IMG/VR virus record: IMGVR_UViG_3300035698_020554
Span: 1 to 21,642 of that record
DNA: 21,642 nucleotides
Source: a virus
Direction: 5' to 3' (one strand)
Positions 18,909 through 21,642 of the stretch are shown one piece after another. The notes beneath the pieces are model-generated. The model worked only from the letters and a program-made list of their open reading frames with translations, was not told the origin of the DNA and did not search any database. A program made the translations under genes and the position numbers. Each line of letters starts with the position of its first letter. Position 1 is the stretch's first letter.

Positions 18909-21113
18909 CTAGTCAGCCCCTAAAACCATTCGGATCGTCGGGCTCTTCTCTACGAGGCGTGCCGCGTAGGCACGGTCGTCTTCGTCTGCGTTGGGGTTCG
19001 TTAATGCCCAGCGCACAAAACTGATGTCGTCGTCGAAATGTGGGCGTTCGTCGTCTGTATGCAGCTGCACAACGTTGGTCTGATCGACGTCGTCGTCATC
19101 GGCGACGTTCAAAGCGGCAAACAATGCGTCAGCGGCAGCCTGATCGGCTTCGTCGATCTCAGGGGCGGCTTGCGGCTCATCGGCGGCGGCCGCATCGGCC
19201 GCGGCGTCCAGTTCCGGTGATGTGTAGGATTCGGCTTGTTTTGGGAACGGTGTCAGGGTCGCGTTGTTCTGCTCATTCACCCTCAAAACTGCGTCAATGG
19301 CATCGCGCGGCTTGATGCCACGGATTTCGCGGTTGAGCGGATCGACCTCGGCAGCGAGGCGCTTGGCCTGCATATCGCGGGCTTCGCGGATGGCGTCGCC
19401 TGGATCAACGCCGAGCCGCTCAGGGCATTCAGCGACACAGATAAATTCGCGTCCGTCCGGAGAATAGACGTAAATACGGCCCATATCTTGTGGGTCAACA
19501 CGGACAAAGACATGATTTCCCGGCACGAGATCGCCATGAATAAAGTGCGCTTTGTCGTAACGGATGCCGAACTTGGTAACGACGCGGATGCCGTCCTTAC
19601 CGGCCAGCGGCGCCAGCAGAATATCGAGGGCGCGCTCGTCTTCAATCATACGGATCGGCCCGGTCCAGGCGGCGATCATCTCAAACGGCGTTTTCCCGTT
19701 AAGCCCACCGTGCGGCGTATGGCTGTATTTGACCTCCAGCCACTTGGTAACTTTTTCTTGCAGCTCTGATTGGTTGAGGTCGACACAGAACGCGTCGGTG
19801 TCGCTCTCGCCTAAGCGCTTGGCGAAGCTGCGCCGCGCCTCGATCTTTTTACGGTCGGTGACGTTGTGCCCGACAAAGCCCGGCAGCAACGGCATCAGGC
19901 CGCGTTGCAGCGTACCGATGTGGCGTTCGACCGTGCCCTTTTGCTCGGGCGAGAATGGGTCGGTGATGTCATGATGAATGCCAAGGTGTGCGAGCGCGTT
20001 CTTAAACCGGTGGCTGACGAAATCTGAGCCGTTGTCGGTACGAAGAATTTCAGGGACACCCCAGGCCTGCATGGTAACGCGCAGTAAGGCCAGGACAGCC
20101 TCGGTCTTTGGTGTCTTAGTCACCGTCACCATCATGCGCCGGGGGTAAATATCGACCACTGCATAAATTGAATGACGACCGTCGCTCAGCAGCACGTCGG
20201 CCGGTGAGGCATCGATCTCCCAAAGCTGATTTGGGCGCTTCACCCAATGGTTCATGTTGGTGCCTGAGAACTTCATTTTGCTCTTGTAGGCGTCCGGGTC
20301 GGTCATTTTGGTGAGGGCTTCGCGATGCTCCTCTTTCCACTTCGAGACAAACCGCTGAAACGTGCGGATCGGCGGCAGCGTGCGCGGCTTCCCGCCGACG
20401 TCGAGCGTTTTACCGAATTCAGCTTCCACCAAATCGCGAATATGATCGGCGGTCAGGTGTGGCTGATTGACGATCCGTGCCGCGATAAACTTAGCGACCG
20501 AACCGCCTTCGGCACTGTCGAGAACGCCGCTGCCTTTGCGGTTGCCGTGCTTGCCGGCCAGCGCGTTGAACTCACCTCGTGCGCGCCGATATTCCCAGCG
20601 CCGCAGGGTATTTACACAAAGACCTTTTTTCTTCCCGGAGTTCGTTGTCATCGCGCTCGACACCCAGTCCGGGATGCCGTTTATTTTACCGTTGCGGTAC
20701 ATCATCACGAACGTGTAACGCGCCGCTTCAAGCGACATCGTCGACTTAACCCGATAGATGTCCCAGAAATTCAAGATCACCAGAATAGCGTCACGACGCA
20801 GCTCACCATGTTTGGTCGATGGTGGCTCGGGGATTGCGTGTGCGCCGTCGAAGATTTCTTCCATCGGCGGCGCGTCGGCATTTTGAAGCTGTCGGATCAC
20901 ATAGGTGTTGCGGGCCGAGGCCGGCAGGATCGTGTAGTGGTATTCCCAGCCACCGCCCTTGCCTTGGCGGCGGCGTGCCAAAGGTTTGCCCGCCTTGTTG
21001 CAGGCGGATTGCCAGCGGCTTCTTTTCGCCAATCGCACCACGGCAGAATGCGTTTTCGGCATACCTGGCAGTTTTAATGCCACCAACTCAGCCGCAGAAA
21101 ACCACTCATTCAT
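18909..21113 (-). CDS. muA: MuA-type DDE transposase
   Basis: The 734-aa protein has the full MuA layout. It begins with an N-terminal winged-helix Mu DNA-binding domain (NEWFSAAELVALKLPGMPKT, residues 2-70), followed by a helical end-binding region. The RNase H-like core has WEIDASPADV with Asp301, RTDNGSDF with Asp360, and KGTVERHIGTL with Glu396, the classical DD(35)E spacing. A beta-barrel C-terminal domain (GRIYVYSPDGREFICVAECP) and an acidic Ala-rich tail that in MuA contacts MuB and ClpX complete it. It performs strand transfer for integration and replicative transposition. All catalytic residues are present and the gene looks intact. The start overlaps the preceding stop (ATGA). Confidence 0.96.
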   Translation of the reverse strand: MNEWFSAAELVALKLPGMPKTHSAVVRLAKRSRWQSACNKAGKPLARRRQGKGGGWEYHYTILPASARNTYVIRQLQNADAPPMEEIFDGAHAIPEPPSTKHGELRRDAILVILNFWDIYRVKSTMSLEAARYTFVMMYRNGKINGIPDWVSSAMTTNSGKKKGLCVNTLRRWEYRRARGEFNALAGKHGNRKGSGVLDSAEGGSVAKFIAARIVNQPHLTADHIRDLVEAEFGKTLDVGGKPRTLPPIRTFQRFVSKWKEEHREALTKMTDPDAYKSKMKFSGTNMNHWVKRPNQLWEIDASPADVLLSDGRHSIYAVVDIYPRRMMVTVTKTPKTEAVLALLRVTMQAWGVPEILRTDNGSDFVSHRFKNALAHLGIHHDITDPFSPEQKGTVERHIGTLQRGLMPLLPGFVGHNVTDRKKIEARRSFAKRLGESDTDAFCVDLNQSELQEKVTKWLEVKYSHTPHGGLNGKTPFEMIAAWTGPIRMIEDERALDILLAPLAGKDGIRVVTKFGIRYDKAHFIHGDLVPGNHVFVRVDPQDMGRIYVYSPDGREFICVAECPERLGVDPGDAIREARDMQAKRLAAEVDPLNREIRGIKPRDAIDAVLRVNEQNNATLTPFPKQAESYTSPELDAAADAAAADEPQAAPEIDEADQAAADALFAALNVADDDDVDQTNVVQLHTDDERPHFDDDISFVRWALTNPNADEDDRAYAARLVEKSPTIRMVLGAD

Positions 21114-21580
21114 GGCCGGCTTCCCTTGCGTGCGTTGCGGCGTGCGGCTTCGAACGACTTTTCGAGCTCGTCTTTTTTGTCGGCGAGTTGACCAACCTCA
21201 ACCCACGTCAGATAGCGATTATCAATGACGCTGTGTTCAAACAGGTCCGAGCCCAACTGCATCAACCGCAAATCGCCGGTAACGTGGACGAGCGCCAACA
21301 ATCTAAGGAAGGGGATTGTATGGTCGCTGCGCGCCTCGCTGGCATAGGCATCGAGCATGTTCTTGGTGACCTCTTCACCGAGCCAGATCGACATATTTTC
21401 AGCGATGTCTTGCCGCGTGCGTTCGCTGTCGGTCAGCGTTTCCGAGACCGCGCGGGCGATCCGCGCGCGCAGCGTTGACGTGCGAACGCGGTGATCATCG
21501 AAGCGGGTGACGAGTTGTTGCGGCTCCCAGGCCAACAAGTCGCCTGTGCGCGCGTCGTGGCGATCCCGGCCCTGCGTCAC
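21110..21580 (-). CDS. Hypothetical early protein upstream of the transposase
   Basis: The 156-aa protein begins at GTG 21580-21578, which overlaps the previous stop (GTGA), and its own stop overlaps the MuA start. I know similar proteins only as conserved hypotheticals that precede MuA in alphaproteobacterial Mu-like prophages. Visible are RIARAVSETLTDSERTRQDI, a helix-turn-helix-like middle (AENMSIWLGEEVTKNMLDAY), FLRLLALVHVTGDLRLMQLG and a basic C-terminus (AARRNARKGSRP). The position argues for a role in early control or transposition. Confidence 0.7.
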   Translation of the reverse strand: MTQGRDRHDARTGDLLAWEPQQLVTRFDDHRVRTSTLRARIARAVSETLTDSERTRQDIAENMSIWLGEEVTKNMLDAYASEARSDHTIPFLRLLALVHVTGDLRLMQLGSDLFEHSVIDNRYLTWVEVGQLADKKDELEKSFEAARRNARKGSRP

Positions 21581-21642
21581 GCCAGCTGCTCCGGATCGTA
21601 GGCGTCAATCACGCCGATATCGCACAGCAAATCCAGAAAGCC
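21577..21642 (-). CDS. C-terminal end of an unidentified early gene
   Basis: The frame is open from the window edge and ends GFLDLLCDIGVIDAYDPEQL-A with TGA 21579-21577. Only 21 residues are visible, too few to identify. The stop overlaps the next gene's GTG start, so it belongs to the same early operon. Confidence 0.6.
   Translation of the reverse strand, partial: GFLDLLCDIGVIDAYDPEQLA

Noticed and set aside
20325-21077. Plus-strand 250-codon frame in the transposase region
   Set aside because: It is antisense to the intact MuA gene.
1-21642. CRISPR array, tRNA or rRNA genes, IS elements
   Set aside because: No regularly spaced repeats, cloverleaf-like sequence, rRNA stretches or a second transposase were seen.

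Overview
The window is most of a Mu-like transposable prophage in what looks like an alphaproteobacterium. This is inferred from high GC content, dense GATC/CGCC-rich codon usage and alphaproteobacterial-style Mu genes such as a DnaA domain IV-like protein, DUF3164, long gp16 and MT-A70. No host genes, attachment ends, rRNA or tRNA are visible, so the taxonomic call is soft. Nearly all genes lie on the minus strand, so the prophage reads from right (early) to left (late).

Early region, 21642 to about 16400, minus strand: the tail of an unidentified gene, a 156-aa protein, MuA transposase with an intact DD(35)E triad, MuB ATPase with intact Walker motifs, then four small overlapping genes. Three of those four look like DNA-binding proteins (tandem winged helices, a helix-turn-helix with a Cys cluster, and a DnaA domain IV-like protein with a Cys/His tail). 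A perfect 12-bp inverted repeat sits between A and B.

Strand-flipped island, about 14.7-16.4 kb, plus strand: an 83-aa protein, a truncated MT-A70 methyltransferase, two tiny coupled ORFs and DUF3164. Both edges overlap minus-strand genes (gp16 and the DnaA-like gene) that lack clean ends, which suggests the island was inverted as a block.

Middle region, 14.7-11.7 kb, minus strand: gp16, a small hypothetical gene, then remnants. DUF3310 loses its end where DUF2730 loses its start. A VpaChn25_0724-type gene breaks off after 38 codons, directly before a terminase that has lost its N-terminus. The terminase large subunit is itself split: its central nuclease part (11768-12351) is inverted onto the plus strand between two GATC tetranucleotides. 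Flipping it back restores one open frame carrying the expected nuclease motifs, including RHGD. The lysis genes, Mor/C activator, DUF3486, portal, MuF-type protein and protease expected in this stretch are absent.

Late structural region, 11.7 kb to 1, minus strand: major head protein, gp35, gp36, gpG-type morphogenesis protein, gp37, DUF2635, tail sheath, tail tube, tail assembly chaperone with a T_TTT_TTT -1 frameshift site, tape measure, gpN-like circularisation/hub protein, gpP-like hub, gp45 spike, a frameshifted gp46 and the start of the gp47 baseplate J protein. A plus-strand lipoprotein gene (moron) is inserted between the tape measure and gpN.

Overall the transposition module looks intact. 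Packaging, lysis and activation genes are deleted or broken and one baseplate gene is frameshifted, so this is best read as a defective, rearranged prophage that may still be able to transpose but could not package itself. Because the two inversions can both be explained by GATC-bounded breakpoints, a library or assembly chimera should also be considered.
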